A stretch of DNA of 31,065 nt from Candidatus Cloacimonadota bacterium (GCA_017995495.1 JAGOIS010000002.1:1-31065), one strand, 5' to 3'. Positions 16,060 to 25,022 are shown, numbered from the stretch's first letter. A program made the numbers and translations. The notes: generated from the sequence alone by a model not told the origin.

Positions 16060-16257
16060 GTCCAAATCCTTCAAATACTGCGACCCACTTGGACATTTCA
16101 GCCGGGAATCTTGAAAAATGCGGTCAAGCGCTTGGACATTTTGGCCTCTCATCATAGTTATCAATGAGTTAGGCAGTTTTTGACCCCCCGCTTGGACAGG
16201 GGTACCCGCTTGGACATTGCCCTGACCATCTCGTTTCGGCACTTCCGCTTGGCAGCG
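16057..16257. promoter_or_regulatory. Cluster of CGCTTGGACATT motifs in the divergent control region
   Basis: Copies at 16087-16098, 16129-16142, 16189-16199, 16207-16218 and a weaker one at 16245-16257 point one way. An opposite copy (16057-16064 on the minus strand) covers the start codon of the 119-residue gene. The one near 16122-16137 forms a near palindrome around AAGCGCTT. They fit operators or an internal activation sequence for the repressor or transposase. TATAAT boxes at 16384-16389 and 16405-16410 are possible repressor promoter parts, without clear -35 boxes. Confidence 0.65.
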
Positions 16258-16514
16258 TTTCTTGGTAGTCATTCTACACCTCTCTTATGTATTTAGTAGG
16301 GTGCTAAGAACCACAAGCGCAGAACCTTGGGAAGTCCTTTCTGCGAGTTTGCCAGCTTTCTTACGCATTCTCCGGCAATACTTTATAATCCACCTGGGTC
16401 ACACTATAATCTTTAGTATTGACTCCAAACCGCCTTGCAGCAGAATGGCATCTGGAACTAATCTTGCAGCCATGCGGATATAGTCAATGGCAAAGTTTCT
16501 ATATGGAGACCACG

Positions 16515-17270
16515 ATGAATAAACCGACTATCGGACAGCGCCTTAGCTTGGTGATCAAGGCCATGCGCCTCAAGGATTACCAGTTTGCCACTAAGTATGG
16601 CATCTCCCGTGCCTCACTTTCCCGCTACAAGTTGAATGAGCGTTATCCCGATCCGGAGTTCCTGGAAGCACTCTCTAAAGATCAGATCAATATCCACTGG
16701 CTCTTTACCGGAAGCGGCTCCATGTATGCCAAGGATGAGTTTCAAGAGCTGATCCAGTCCAATCAGGCCCCTACAAACCTAAACAATCAAGATACACCAA
16801 CTCCAGCCATCATCTCTCCAATCCTGCATCCCATCACCAATCAGGGCTTCGATCCCACCAGATCGATCACCTTTCCCATAGTAGGAGAGATAGCTGCCGG
16901 ACCTCCTATGGAGATCAAGGACGAGTGGAGTCAGATGGGTCAAATTCAATTGCCAGTCTCATTCCTAACCGGTAACCCCAAGCAATATACTGTCTTTCAA
17001 GTAAATGGCAGGAGTATGGAGCCTGTGATCCTGCATCAGGACATTGTGGTCATCAAGAGCGATCTGAGTTGGGAAAATGCCGATGGTAAAATTGCAGTTG
17101 TAAGGACTGACGATGGTCTCACCATCAAGAAGGTGCAAATCGACCACCGCAGGCAACAGATTATCCTCCAACCATTTAATATAGACTACCCGGTTCTTGT
17201 TTTAGACTCGGATTGGAATTACGGAGCTTTCCTGATCGGCACAATCGCACTCCAATTGCGGTTTTTCTAA
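16515..17270 (+). CDS. Phage-type repressor with S24 (LexA/CI) self-cleavage domain
   Basis: 251 residues from ATG 16515, which has GGAG 6 bp upstream; the longer frame from 16419 is rejected. The N-terminus (1-70) is an XRE-type helix-turn-helix (DYQFATKYGISRASLSRYKLNERYP) ending in IHWLFTGSGSMY, as in many phage repressors. A Pro/Asn-rich linker leads to the S24 peptidase domain: cleavage site A128-G129 in GEIAAGPP, nucleophile S167 in VNGRSMEP and base K205 in LTIKKV. All key residues are present, so RecA-stimulated self-cleavage after DNA damage is expected. It is divergent from the transposase operon with about 455 bp between them, the usual repressor position. It most likely keeps the element silent. 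Confidence 0.9.
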   Translation: MNKPTIGQRLSLVIKAMRLKDYQFATKYGISRASLSRYKLNERYPDPEFLEALSKDQINIHWLFTGSGSMYAKDEFQELIQSNQAPTNLNNQDTPTPAIISPILHPITNQGFDPTRSITFPIVGEIAAGPPMEIKDEWSQMGQIQLPVSFLTGNPKQYTVFQVNGRSMEPVILHQDIVVIKSDLSWENADGKIAVVRTDDGLTIKKVQIDHRRQQIILQPFNIDYPVLVLDSDWNYGAFLIGTIALQLRFF

Positions 17271-17310
17271 TTTCAAAGTTCCGATTTCCCAACTGCTCTT
17301 TCCAAAGCCT

Positions 17311-17387
17311 GTCCAAACGCCTCGCTAATTTGCAATAATAGTGTCACCAAACAGTCCAAATACGTCCAAATCAGCGCTTGGACATTT
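17311..17387. repeat. Right-end cluster of TTGGAC-type motifs
   Basis: GTCCAAACGC (17311-17320), AGTCCAAAT (17353-17361), CGTCCAAAT (17363-17371) and GCGCTTGGACATTT (17374-17387). The last copy matches the internal control-region sites exactly over 13 bases. Mixed orientation and tight packing recall the transposase-binding sites at Mu ends. Confidence 0.6.
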
Positions 17388-17613
17388 CCATAACCAGTCC
17401 ATCGTATCTCGCCACCAATCAAAGCCTTATCCCCACTTTCCCCTTGTGTCACTTCTTGCAGCTTTGGGTGTCAGTTTATATCCAGGGTGGTGGTGGACCC
17501 ATGAACCCGATCCAATCATTGCCACAGCGGCGTGTGACACCACCGGCAGTAGCTTTCAGGCTAATCCAGGGATGAAGCGGATTTACTTCCACAATTTAAA
17601 ATAGAGGCCGTGA
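17388..17613. other. Non-coding stretch between the Mu-like element and the GH3 gene
   Basis: No convincing gene. GTGTCA occurs at 17446 and 17468, and an inverted copy TGACAC at 17535, so GGTGTCA (17467-17473) and TGACACC (17535-17541) flank 61 bp. The right boundary of the element probably lies here. No clear terminator for the GH3 gene is seen. Confidence 0.4.
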
Positions 17614-19518
17614 TTAATCGTATTCCAGCCCGTATCCATAAGGAAATAGAGGGTTATAGCCCGGATCTCCCAAATTCCAGTTTTCATCATCGTATCTGGG
17701 CCAGGAAAAACTCAGCTTTCCCTGCATCGGATGATCACCAAACAGCACGTCCGCCACTCCCTGTCCTTCAGACCCGGGGAACCAGGCCACAACGAAAGCC
17801 CGTGATTCATCCAGTTCCTGGTTGATCACCAGGGGCCGACCGCAGATCATCACCGCCACCACGGGAATGCCTTTGGCGTTGATGTTCTTGATGGTGGCCA
17901 GATCTTCCGGATGCAGCTCATGCAAGTATAAATGAGCACCGTAGGGGCCTTTATCCACAACCGGGATGTTTTCGGAAGTGGAGCCCACGCCGATATTTAA
18001 ACTCTTGGCCAATCCTTCGATCCTGATGTCCCCAAGCATTTCAGCGTAGGGCACTTCTCCGATCACCACGATCGCCAGGTCGTGCCGGTTGGGATCAGCG
18101 GCGCTGCCATCGACGCTTAACTCCGCATTGGTGGCGACTGCCGAAATTCCCTCCCAGACAGAATGGCCGCCAATGATCGCCGAACCATGCGATTCCGCGT
18201 TCAGGGAAGCGGCTGAGCGAGATTTTCCCTCATCGGCTTGTTTATATATTCCGCCTTCCTGGGGCTGGTTGTCGTTCACGCCTTGCCAGGCAACGGTGAA
18301 TCCACCGCACTGGTGACCGCGGTTGTGGGCATTTTTTCCCGCTACAAGGATGCGGGCGGTTTTGGCCAAGGGCAGGATGCCACCTTCATTTTTGAGCATC
18401 ACCAAAGACTTGCGCACCGCCTCACGAGCAACGTCACGGTGTTCCGCGCAGCCAAAACTGGAGTGGTCCAGAGACAATTCCCGCGAGGCCGGACGCGGCT
18501 TGTCAAACATGCCGGCCAGGAATTTTACCCGCAGGATCCTGCTGACGGCATCGTCTATCCGAGCCAGGGGAATGCGGCCGCTTTCCACATTGTGCTTCGC
18601 GAGCTGGATGAATTCCTTCCATCTGGCGGTGATCATAAACATGTCCAGACCAGCGTTCAGAGACATCACCACCGCTTCACCGTAATCCTCGGATAGATAG
18701 TCGATCCCGTCCCAGTCGGAGATCACGAAACCGTTGAAACCAAGTTCGTTTTTCAGCAGGTCGGTGATCAGGAAACGGTGCCCGTGGCATTTTTCCCCGA
18801 ACCAGCTGCTAAGCGAGACCATCACGGTGAGCACTCCGGCATCCACAGCCGCGCGATACGGCGGCAGGTGGATCCTGCGCAGTTCTTCTTCGCTGATGCA
18901 CATGTCGCCCTGGTCGATACCGTGCAGAGTGGCGCCATCGCCGATCCAGTGTTTGGCGCAGGCGATCACCTTGTCCGGAGTGAAATCGCCCTGCAGGCCC
19001 CTGACAAATCTGGGCGCGTAGGCCGCCACTATCTTGGGATCTTCGGAATAGCTTTCGTAGGTGCGGCCCCAATGATCGTTGCGAGCCACAGCCAAGGTGG
19101 GGGCAAAGGTCCAGTCGACTCCAGTTGCGGCGATCTCTTTGGCAGTGACGGAGGCCACGCGTTCCAGCAAATCGGGATCGTGGGCCGCGCCCAAACCGAT
19201 ATTGTGAGGGAAAACGACGGCTCCCAAAACATTTGTGTTGCCGTGAATGGCGTCGATCCCATAGATCAGGGGTATGGCCAAATGGTTGGTATCCCCATCC
19301 ATGGAGGCAGCCCAGTAGGCATCGTTCATTTGGATCCAGTCCGCGGGTTTGTTTTCCCCGGGCACAGATCCGCCACCACTCAGGACGGAGCCGATATGGT
19401 ATTCCTTAACTTCTTGCGGAGTAATGAATTGACGTTCCGGTTGGGTGATCTGGCCCAGTTTTTGGTCCAGAGTCATTTTTTCCAATAGGGCGGAGACTTT
19501 TGCCTCGATTTCTTTCAT
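17614..19518 (-). CDS. GH3 beta-glucosidase / exo-beta-glucanase, cytosolic
   Basis: A 634-residue two-domain GH3 enzyme of the ExoI-like type. The N-terminal (alpha/beta)8 domain has MTLDQKLGQ, IPLIYGIDAIHG, CAKHWIGDG and nucleophile D268 in FNGFVISDWDGI. The second domain (from ~375) has SLVMLKNEGGILPL, VAWFPGSEGQG and a closing LFPYGYGLEY. It removes glucose from the non-reducing ends of beta-glucooligosaccharides. No signal peptide is present (MKEIEAKV start), so it should act in the cytoplasm on imported oligosaccharides beside the phosphorylase gene 39 bp upstream. AGGA lies close before the ATG and GGGAG slightly further off. It is the last gene of the locus. Confidence 0.92.
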   Translation of the reverse strand: MKEIEAKVSALLEKMTLDQKLGQITQPERQFITPQEVKEYHIGSVLSGGGSVPGENKPADWIQMNDAYWAASMDGDTNHLAIPLIYGIDAIHGNTNVLGAVVFPHNIGLGAAHDPDLLERVASVTAKEIAATGVDWTFAPTLAVARNDHWGRTYESYSEDPKIVAAYAPRFVRGLQGDFTPDKVIACAKHWIGDGATLHGIDQGDMCISEEELRRIHLPPYRAAVDAGVLTVMVSLSSWFGEKCHGHRFLITDLLKNELGFNGFVISDWDGIDYLSEDYGEAVVMSLNAGLDMFMITARWKEFIQLAKHNVESGRIPLARIDDAVSRILRVKFLAGMFDKPRPASRELSLDHSSFGCAEHRDVAREAVRKSLVMLKNEGGILPLAKTARILVAGKNAHNRGHQCGGFTVAWQGVNDNQPQEGGIYKQADEGKSRSAASLNAESHGSAIIGGHSVWEGISAVATNAELSVDGSAADPNRHDLAIVVIGEVPYAEMLGDIRIEGLAKSLNIGVGSTSENIPVVDKGPYGAHLYLHELHPEDLATIKNINAKGIPVVAVMICGRPLVINQELDESRAFVVAWFPGSEGQGVADVLFGDHPMQGKLSFSWPRYDDENWNLGDPGYNPLFPYGYGLEYD

Positions 19519-19557
19519 TTTCCTATTCTCCCAAATAAAAAGTTCTATACAAATGAT

Positions 19558-22500
19558 CTAACAGAGCTCGATTTCCAGGCTGCTGATCCTGCGCTCGCGT
19601 ATCCTGACAGCGTTCTCGCCGGATATCTGGCTACCTTTGAAAGTTTGTGAGTTGCCTTCTTTATCAAATATCTGCCAATTGGCCGGAGACACTGATTCCT
19701 GACCGAATGTATCTTTGCGGTTGGGGTTGTGATAGCTGACCAGAATTTCTCCCAGGAACATAAAGCTGAAAGTGTCGGGCGCGAAGGTCACATCCTGCCA
19801 CTGGCCCTGGATGAGCAATCTGCTGGTTTTTGCTTCCCGGGTGAACAGCCAGCCCGGCAAGGCTGGCTTGAAGCACAGTTGCAGAACCCCGTCCCGGTCC
19901 AGTTGAAAAGGTTTTTCCCCCACCACCAGCAGATGCAGGATGCTGATAAACTCTGCCGTGGCGCCGCTCAGACGGGCCATGAACCCGTTCCCATGCAGGG
20001 AGGGATCGGGATTGGCGCTGCTGACGATGAAGGAGGAGTTTTCCAGAATGCTTCTTCCATACACTTCAGGATCCATAAAAGGCACCAATACCTGCTGGAA
20101 ATCCTGATAAAATTCAGTATACAGGCCCTTGCGCAAAAGTTCCAACAGGTATTTATACTCCATGTGCAGCCAGACCGATTCATTCTCGAACCAGCCCGGA
20201 GAGAAGGTTCTGGCCCGGCCGATCTCCATAGGTTGGCTGGCCAGGGACTGGGTAACCTTGTACATACACAGTTTCTGGTCATAGAGGGGGCTGTTTTTTA
20301 CATGGGCCGCCAGGTCTCGTGCCTCTTCCGGGTCTGGCGTGCAGCGCAGCTGATGCATGGGGCCCTCGAGGAAAAGAGGCAGAGGCGTTTGCCTGAACTT
20401 TTGGGGCCGGAAACAGGGTAGGCCCCGCGCGGTTAGTTTTGGGCTATCTCCGTCCTCGGCCCTGATCTCCTCATATTCGGTGACCGTATTTATAAAATAG
20501 GAGGAGACAACATTGTGCTCGGTATTGAGCGCTTTGGCAATGCCCGTGTCTATTTTTTTTAGCCCTGCTTCCAGGAAACCGGAGATTTGGGTGAAAGCGA
20601 GGGTAATCTCCTGCCCACTTATTCCCAGCCTGGTTTTGGCGCGATGGCTTTCTTTGGCGGATGCAGCCCGGTCCCAAAATTCAAGCGGGGAAACTCCCGC
20701 TTCCAGCAGAGCATGCAAAGCGCTCAGAAACTCATCGAGCTCTTCATAAACCTGACAATTGCCAGCGGCGTCGCGGGCTATCAGATCCAACAGAAATAGC
20801 ATATGGCGCTTAAGTTCCAGGGTTTCACAGAGGCTGGAACCCAGCAAACCGGGCAAACCGTTCAGGGCGTCGTACCAATTGGGTTTGTCGGCCTCCATTT
20901 CCACGCCAACTCCCTCCGGATCGAGGGAAGCCAGCTTGTTCAGCACCAGAGAGAGAAGTTTTACAAACAGGGTTGTATGATAAACCTCACCGGTTCCGTA
21001 CTGGGTGCGGACTTTTTGCTGATCATTGGCACGCTTGCTGATAAGCTGGTGCTTTTCGGCATCAAAAACCACGGCATCCAACTGCATGGTCTTTCCTGAC
21101 CAGATCATATATTTGTCATCCCGGGGCTGGACACGGTACACGTTGTCGTAAAAACTGAAAGTCCTATCTTCAAACAGAACATGATGTTGCCGCTCCGGAA
21201 AGACGGCCAGGTAGTTTTCCAGCAGATCCAAATTGTAATGCCAGTGATCCGTCCAAAAGCCTTCCCCATGCTCGGTTCCATAGATCTTTTCACTAATGCC
21301 CAGCAGGTCGCCGATAAATTCCTCCGGATCGCCCCGGAGCACCAAACTCTGATCCCGCAGATGGATAAGCAGGTCACCCGGAGTGAACGATTCGCGCAGA
21401 TATTCTGCCACCGCGCTTATGGGCTCGGAAAAGTGGCGGGTCAGGATGTCCTCAAGTTTGGCGGGATCAGCCAGCCTGAACCTGGTCTCCTTGACCACCA
21501 GCGGGTTGAAACCATCCAGCTGGATCATGTCGGCAAATTGCCTGATGTTGTCAGAGTTTACATCCGGGTTGAAAAATAGGTCGCAGCGCCGGTTTTGATT
21601 CACGTCCCGGAAATGTCCGTTGCCTTGGGAATAGGGCGTGGGAGTTAGCCGGAAATCGTTGTAATCGCGCTCCAGATCACCGTGTTTGCGGGAATACAAA
21701 TGCAGGGTGGTGGTGGTTTCGCGGCCTTTGATGGTTTGGGGAAAGCCTCCCCGCAGTACGTTATCAAGAAAATTCTGCCTTGCGTATTGATCCAATCGCG
21801 GCTCAGAGCTACAAACATAGCTCTTTTGGGTCAATGCCGACACGATCTGTTGATTTTGAACAGCCTTGTTCTCAATGTATCCGGGTTGGATAATATTGTT
21901 TACCAGTTCATTCAGGGCCGTTGCGGAACTGGCATGGCCAATAACTGAGGTATAGGTGTAAGTGCGGTTTACGGCTATTGTAGTTTCAAAAGATCCCATC
22001 GCGCAAGGCAGACGGTTTTCAAAGATCTGCCCGGAAGCAAGCTCGTCCCAGGCTGTGGTTAGAAACTTTTCCGGATAGTTGTAATCTCCCCTTACGCCGA
22101 AGATCCTGGCTGGATCATAGATTGGGGAAACCAGTTGGTGATCCGGGCCAAAGCCCAGATAGAAATTGCCCTTGCGGATCCTCACCACGTCCGGACGGTC
22201 AGAGGGCTCCACTTTCAGCTTGAAGAAAGGTATGTTATGTTCGACGTTGGTGACCTCCGCAAAAGCTTCAAACAAACGCCGCAGGTGTTTCAGGCCATAA
22301 TCGTCCAGCCCGTATGGTACGATGAGCGGCAAGCCATCCAAAACCTGGAGGGTAATGGGCTCTGAGCCCAGATTTTGGATGGTCAGCCTGCGCGCCAACC
22401 CGGCAAAGTCAGCCTGGGGAAGGTTGAAATATTGAACCGTGAATTTCAGGCCCAGAGTGTTGTTCTCTTCTTCCAAGGTCAGATCCGTCGGTGAGATGAT

Positions 22501-22851
22501 CGCGCGCTGGATTTTCTTTATAGGTTGGTCTCGGAGGTTGTTTTGGAAGGGTTCGTAGAAGGATTGGACAGACTGGCCGGGGAATTTGACAAAAGTTCGG
22601 AAGCCCTGGGTGGAAACCAAATTATAGGCCCAGTTGGCCGGCAAAAATTCCATGATGGGGTGGTGTTTACCTTCCACTCCCATGCTGCAGACGCATTGTC
22701 CACGATTCACATACAGGGTCCACATGGGAATGTCGTTATTACCGGCAATGCCCGGAAAGAAGCTGGCAAAAGGCTTCGCGGAGTTGTAATCCGTGATGAT
22801 GAATTCGCCGCTGGGCAGCAGTTGGTATCTGTCAGTTTTATCTGGGTTCAT
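19558..22851 (-). CDS. Beta-glucan (oligo-beta-1,3-glucan type) phosphorylase, GH94-related (GH149/GH161-like)
   Basis: 1097 residues from ATG 22851; an upstream ATG at 22908 would sit inside a terminator hairpin and is rejected. The sequence has the features of the long ~1100-residue GH94-related phosphorylases: FFPGIAGNNDIPMWTLYVNRGQ at the start, YSQGNGHFRDVNQNRR near 408-422, GFWTDHWHYNLDLLE at 531-545 with D535 the likely catalytic acid, and GRARTFSPGWFENESVWLHMEYKY and ARLSGATAEF near the C-terminus. These enzymes split beta-oligoglucans with phosphate to give glucose 1-phosphate. Beta-1,3 specificity (GH149 or GH161) is inferred from the GH17/GH30/GH3 neighbours; a 1,2-beta-oligoglucan phosphorylase (GH94) of similar length cannot be excluded. 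There is no signal peptide, so it is cytosolic. Confidence 0.8.
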   Translation of the reverse strand: MNPDKTDRYQLLPSGEFIITDYNSAKPFASFFPGIAGNNDIPMWTLYVNRGQCVCSMGVEGKHHPIMEFLPANWAYNLVSTQGFRTFVKFPGQSVQSFYEPFQNNLRDQPIKKIQRAIISPTDLTLEEENNTLGLKFTVQYFNLPQADFAGLARRLTIQNLGSEPITLQVLDGLPLIVPYGLDDYGLKHLRRLFEAFAEVTNVEHNIPFFKLKVEPSDRPDVVRIRKGNFYLGFGPDHQLVSPIYDPARIFGVRGDYNYPEKFLTTAWDELASGQIFENRLPCAMGSFETTIAVNRTYTYTSVIGHASSATALNELVNNIIQPGYIENKAVQNQQIVSALTQKSYVCSSEPRLDQYARQNFLDNVLRGGFPQTIKGRETTTTLHLYSRKHGDLERDYNDFRLTPTPYSQGNGHFRDVNQNRRCDLFFNPDVNSDNIRQFADMIQLDGFNPLVVKETRFRLADPAKLEDILTRHFSEPISAVAEYLRESFTPGDLLIHLRDQSLVLRGDPEEFIGDLLGISEKIYGTEHGEGFWTDHWHYNLDLLENYLAVFPERQHHVLFEDRTFSFYDNVYRVQPRDDKYMIWSGKTMQLDAVVFDAEKHQLISKRANDQQKVRTQYGTGEVYHTTLFVKLLSLVLNKLASLDPEGVGVEMEADKPNWYDALNGLPGLLGSSLCETLELKRHMLFLLDLIARDAAGNCQVYEELDEFLSALHALLEAGVSPLEFWDRAASAKESHRAKTRLGISGQEITLAFTQISGFLEAGLKKIDTGIAKALNTEHNVVSSYFINTVTEYEEIRAEDGDSPKLTARGLPCFRPQKFRQTPLPLFLEGPMHQLRCTPDPEEARDLAAHVKNSPLYDQKLCMYKVTQSLASQPMEIGRARTFSPGWFENESVWLHMEYKYLLELLRKGLYTEFYQDFQQVLVPFMDPEVYGRSILENSSFIVSSANPDPSLHGNGFMARLSGATAEFISILHLLVVGEKPFQLDRDGVLQLCFKPALPGWLFTREAKTSRLLIQGQWQDVTFAPDTFSFMFLGEILVSYHNPNRKDTFGQESVSPANWQIFDKEGNSQTFKGSQISGENAVRIRERRISSLEIELC

Positions 22852-22881
22852 CACTCTTTGCTTTTCCGTTGTTGAGATTTG

Positions 22882-22922
22882 GAAAAAAAGGATCAGCCGA
22901 TACAGCAACGTACCGGCTGATC
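22882..22922 (-). terminator. Rho-independent terminator between the secreted and cytosolic parts of the locus
   Basis: A 9-bp stem GATCAGCCG (22891-22899) / CGGCTGATC (22914-22922) is followed on the minus strand by CTTTTTTT. It lies 112 bp past the stop at 23034 and about 30 bp before the phosphorylase start codon, so it could end or attenuate read-through. Confidence 0.8.
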
Positions 22923-22946
22923 TCGTTGTTTTTGTCCAACTTGTCC

Positions 22947-22959
22947 GGAAACTGTTTCC
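22947..22959. promoter_or_regulatory. GGAAAC/GTTTCC dyad, possible operator
   Basis: Perfect 6-bp arms around one base (GGAAACTGTTTCC) in the 182-bp gap before the phosphorylase gene. The GAAAC/GTTTC pattern is like many LacI-family sugar operators. No matching regulator is in the window and no promoter was identified. Confidence 0.3.
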
Positions 22960-23033
22960 AAATCCGGCATCTTATCCAGCCAGACTGATGGGTTGCGCTG
23001 CCCGGCAGCTTATCTGTCAGGCAGTGGGTGACA

Positions 23034-25022
23034 TCAGTCATTGCTGGCCTTAACGTAGAAGAATTTGGGCGATGCCGTACTGGTGGAGGTCCAGCTGGTA
23101 CCGGCATAAGTTCCGTCTGTTACAGGCACAAAGGTACCCAGGGGATCGCTGGAGGAGTAAACAGTATATGAAGATGCTCCCGGAACGGGATCCCAAGTGA
23201 TACTGATCTGCGTGGGAGAAGCGGTGATAGTCACATTGGCAGGAATATTCAGCCCGGTATAGAAGTAGAAGTTGTCCATATAGAGGGTTCCCGCCGGCCC
23301 TTTTGACAGGATGTACTGGGCCATGTTACCGGTGATGTTCAGGCCTGTGAAAGCCGACAAGGGTATATCGTAGGAGATCCACTGTCCTGTGGCAGGCGCC
23401 GGATAGATCAGTTCATGTTCCGTGTCGTCGCCGCCGCTCCAGGCACCGTCGGCGCCCCAGTCAACCAGCTTGATCTTGAAGTCATTGGCGTCCGGGCTCC
23501 AGACATCGATATGCACATGGGTCATGGCGGAGACGTCGAGCAGATTTGGCCCCACAGTTTCTATTCCTGCAAAGGTCAAATTGGTGTATTTCTTAACAGG
23601 ATTGCCTGCCACTATTACCTCTTCGTATGTTCCTTGTGACCAAGGGGTTAGCCAGGTGTCTACAACAACGTCGGCATAAGCGTCACTAAAAAGGGAGATC
23701 ACGTTGGCCTGAGCATATGTCGGCACTGGTGGCACCGAGTTCGGATACATGATCGTATAAGCTACCGAGTAGGTCTTGGTGGTGATGCCATCCTGAGCGG
23801 TCACCTGTACAGTGGCGATCCCCGGTACAGCCGCAGCCTGTGTAATGACGTAGCTGGCATTGGGATCGTTGGTGGTGACTGAAGTGATCTGAGGAACGAC
23901 AACTGTGTTCTCCAACAGCCCATAGGTATAGGCTACTGTCAACGGGGCAAATCCTGAAATTGTGCTGCCGTCGACTTTTAGATCGCTTAACGTGGCGTCG
24001 GTTCCCTGAGCAGTGGGATTCTTCCAGAAATAGAGGTTGTCAAACCAGATACTTCCGTTTCCTTCAACCTTGAACTGGAAGACGTTAGCCAGATTTACCG
24101 GCGGCACGAAATGCGACAAGGGGATGTCCACACTAACCCACTCTCCCGGCACAATGGTGAACACATATTCAGTCTCAGCGCCAGGGCTGATAAGGTAAAT
24201 GCCCAGATCCGTTGAATTTTCTGTCCAGAAGTCCACATGCAAGGCTTCATAGGCTGAAACATCCTGGTTGGTGAATTGCGTGCCCTGATAATTTAGGTTT
24301 TGATAGCGCAGGGTGTTGTTGCCCGCGATCGGCACATTCACTGTTACTATTGTTTGCTGACCCCAGTTAGGGTTAAAATCCGTCCCTGGTAGGTTGGTAT
24401 AGGAATCGCTGTAGATGGAGATCACATCTACAGGATTCTCAGTCGGGGCGGGGGCGGCGACAGTAGGCTCAGCCGGGGGGGTTACGTTCCCCTCGGGAAG
24501 GACAATGTTATCGAAATAGATCTGATTATCCTGATTCCTTGGCGCGAAATCCGGGATGAGCACAAATCTATTGTAGGTGTTTCCCAAGGCACTGGTAAAA
24601 TCGAAGGTCAGTTCCTGCCATTGATTGACAACGGTATTGGCGATCACCTTTTCAACTGCTGGACCTGTTCCTTCGAATTTGATAGCCACATTGCTTAGGA
24701 CAGATTTATACACCATGATCTTGACTGTGGTGTTTGTAGAGTCAAAGACAAAGGGCTCGATGTCGTCGGAGTAGCACAAAGCCCAATCCTGACCAGCATC
24801 CAAAGCAGTGAAGTGGGCAACGGTAAAGCTGGTGTTAATCCCACCCCAGTAAGGATTGTCGATGAACAACAGGTCTGGATTGGTTCCGTTTTCCCCCACC
24901 ACCCAGGTCCAGTTGGCGCCGGTTCCTCCCGACTCAAAATCAACTGTGGTGTACTGGGCAAACAATCCGGCCGTCAGCGCCAGCGCGAAGGCCGCCAGTA
25001 AAAGTATTTTTAGCTTTCTCAT
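23034..25022 (-). CDS. Secreted multi-module glycan-binding protein, non-catalytic
   Basis: A 662-residue protein with signal peptide (1-22, cut after LFA) and AGGAGA before ATG 25022. Module A (~25-185) reads TVDFESGGTGANWTWVV and ends IYFDNIVLP. Module B1 (~200-345) reads DVISIYSDSYTNLPGTDF, then NPNWGQQT, and ends SIWFDNLYFW. Then come a cadherin-like/Ig-like beta domain (~350-430), module B2 (~440-590, NVISLFSDAYADV, ending TLYMDNFYFYTG) and a Fn3 domain (~595-662). A and B are jelly-roll CBM-like modules that I recall from Bacteroidetes laminarinases (GH16) and laminarin-locus surface proteins. No catalytic domain and no sorting tail are seen. It probably captures beta-glucan outside the cell. 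Closely related to the next protein upstream. Confidence 0.8.
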   Translation of the reverse strand: MRKLKILLLAAFALALTAGLFAQYTTVDFESGGTGANWTWVVGENGTNPDLLFIDNPYWGGINTSFTVAHFTALDAGQDWALCYSDDIEPFVFDSTNTTVKIMVYKSVLSNVAIKFEGTGPAVEKVIANTVVNQWQELTFDFTSALGNTYNRFVLIPDFAPRNQDNQIYFDNIVLPEGNVTPPAEPTVAAPAPTENPVDVISIYSDSYTNLPGTDFNPNWGQQTIVTVNVPIAGNNTLRYQNLNYQGTQFTNQDVSAYEALHVDFWTENSTDLGIYLISPGAETEYVFTIVPGEWVSVDIPLSHFVPPVNLANVFQFKVEGNGSIWFDNLYFWKNPTAQGTDATLSDLKVDGSTISGFAPLTVAYTYGLLENTVVVPQITSVTTNDPNASYVITQAAAVPGIATVQVTAQDGITTKTYSVAYTIMYPNSVPPVPTYAQANVISLFSDAYADVVVDTWLTPWSQGTYEEVIVAGNPVKKYTNLTFAGIETVGPNLLDVSAMTHVHIDVWSPDANDFKIKLVDWGADGAWSGGDDTEHELIYPAPATGQWISYDIPLSAFTGLNITGNMAQYILSKGPAGTLYMDNFYFYTGLNIPANVTITASPTQISITWDPVPGASSYTVYSSSDPLGTFVPVTDGTYAGTSWTSTSTASPKFFYVKASND

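Larger units (their letters stand above)
11743..17387. mobile_element. Mu-like transposable element without virion genes (bounds approximate)
   Basis: Five genes form a Mu-style early region: a divergent repressor (16515-17270, plus strand) and, on the minus strand, a small DNA-binding protein in the position that ner has in Mu, a DDE transposase, a MuB-like ATPase and a winged-helix protein. Related TTGGAC-type motifs lie at 11911-11920, 16057-16257 and 17311-17387. No head, tail, lysis or cargo gene is present between the peroxiredoxin terminator and the GH3 stop codon. The true ends lie somewhere in 11699-11923 and 17388-17613; the listed bounds span the outermost candidate binding sites. 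Confidence 0.75.

Noticed and set aside
16060..16272. N-terminal extension of the small DNA-binding protein in the Mu-like element
   Set aside because: The sequence is made of repeated TTGGACATT motifs, and ATG 16059 has AAGGA at proper spacing.
17551..17558. AGCTTTCA as the right-end partner of TGAAAGACT at 11701
   Set aside because: The match is only about six bases and the flanking five bases differ, so no target duplication supports it.
17341..17604. An 87-codon frame on the plus strand after the repressor, starting at GTG
   Set aside because: It has no ribosome site, a composition unlike a real protein, and it overlaps the right-end motif cluster.
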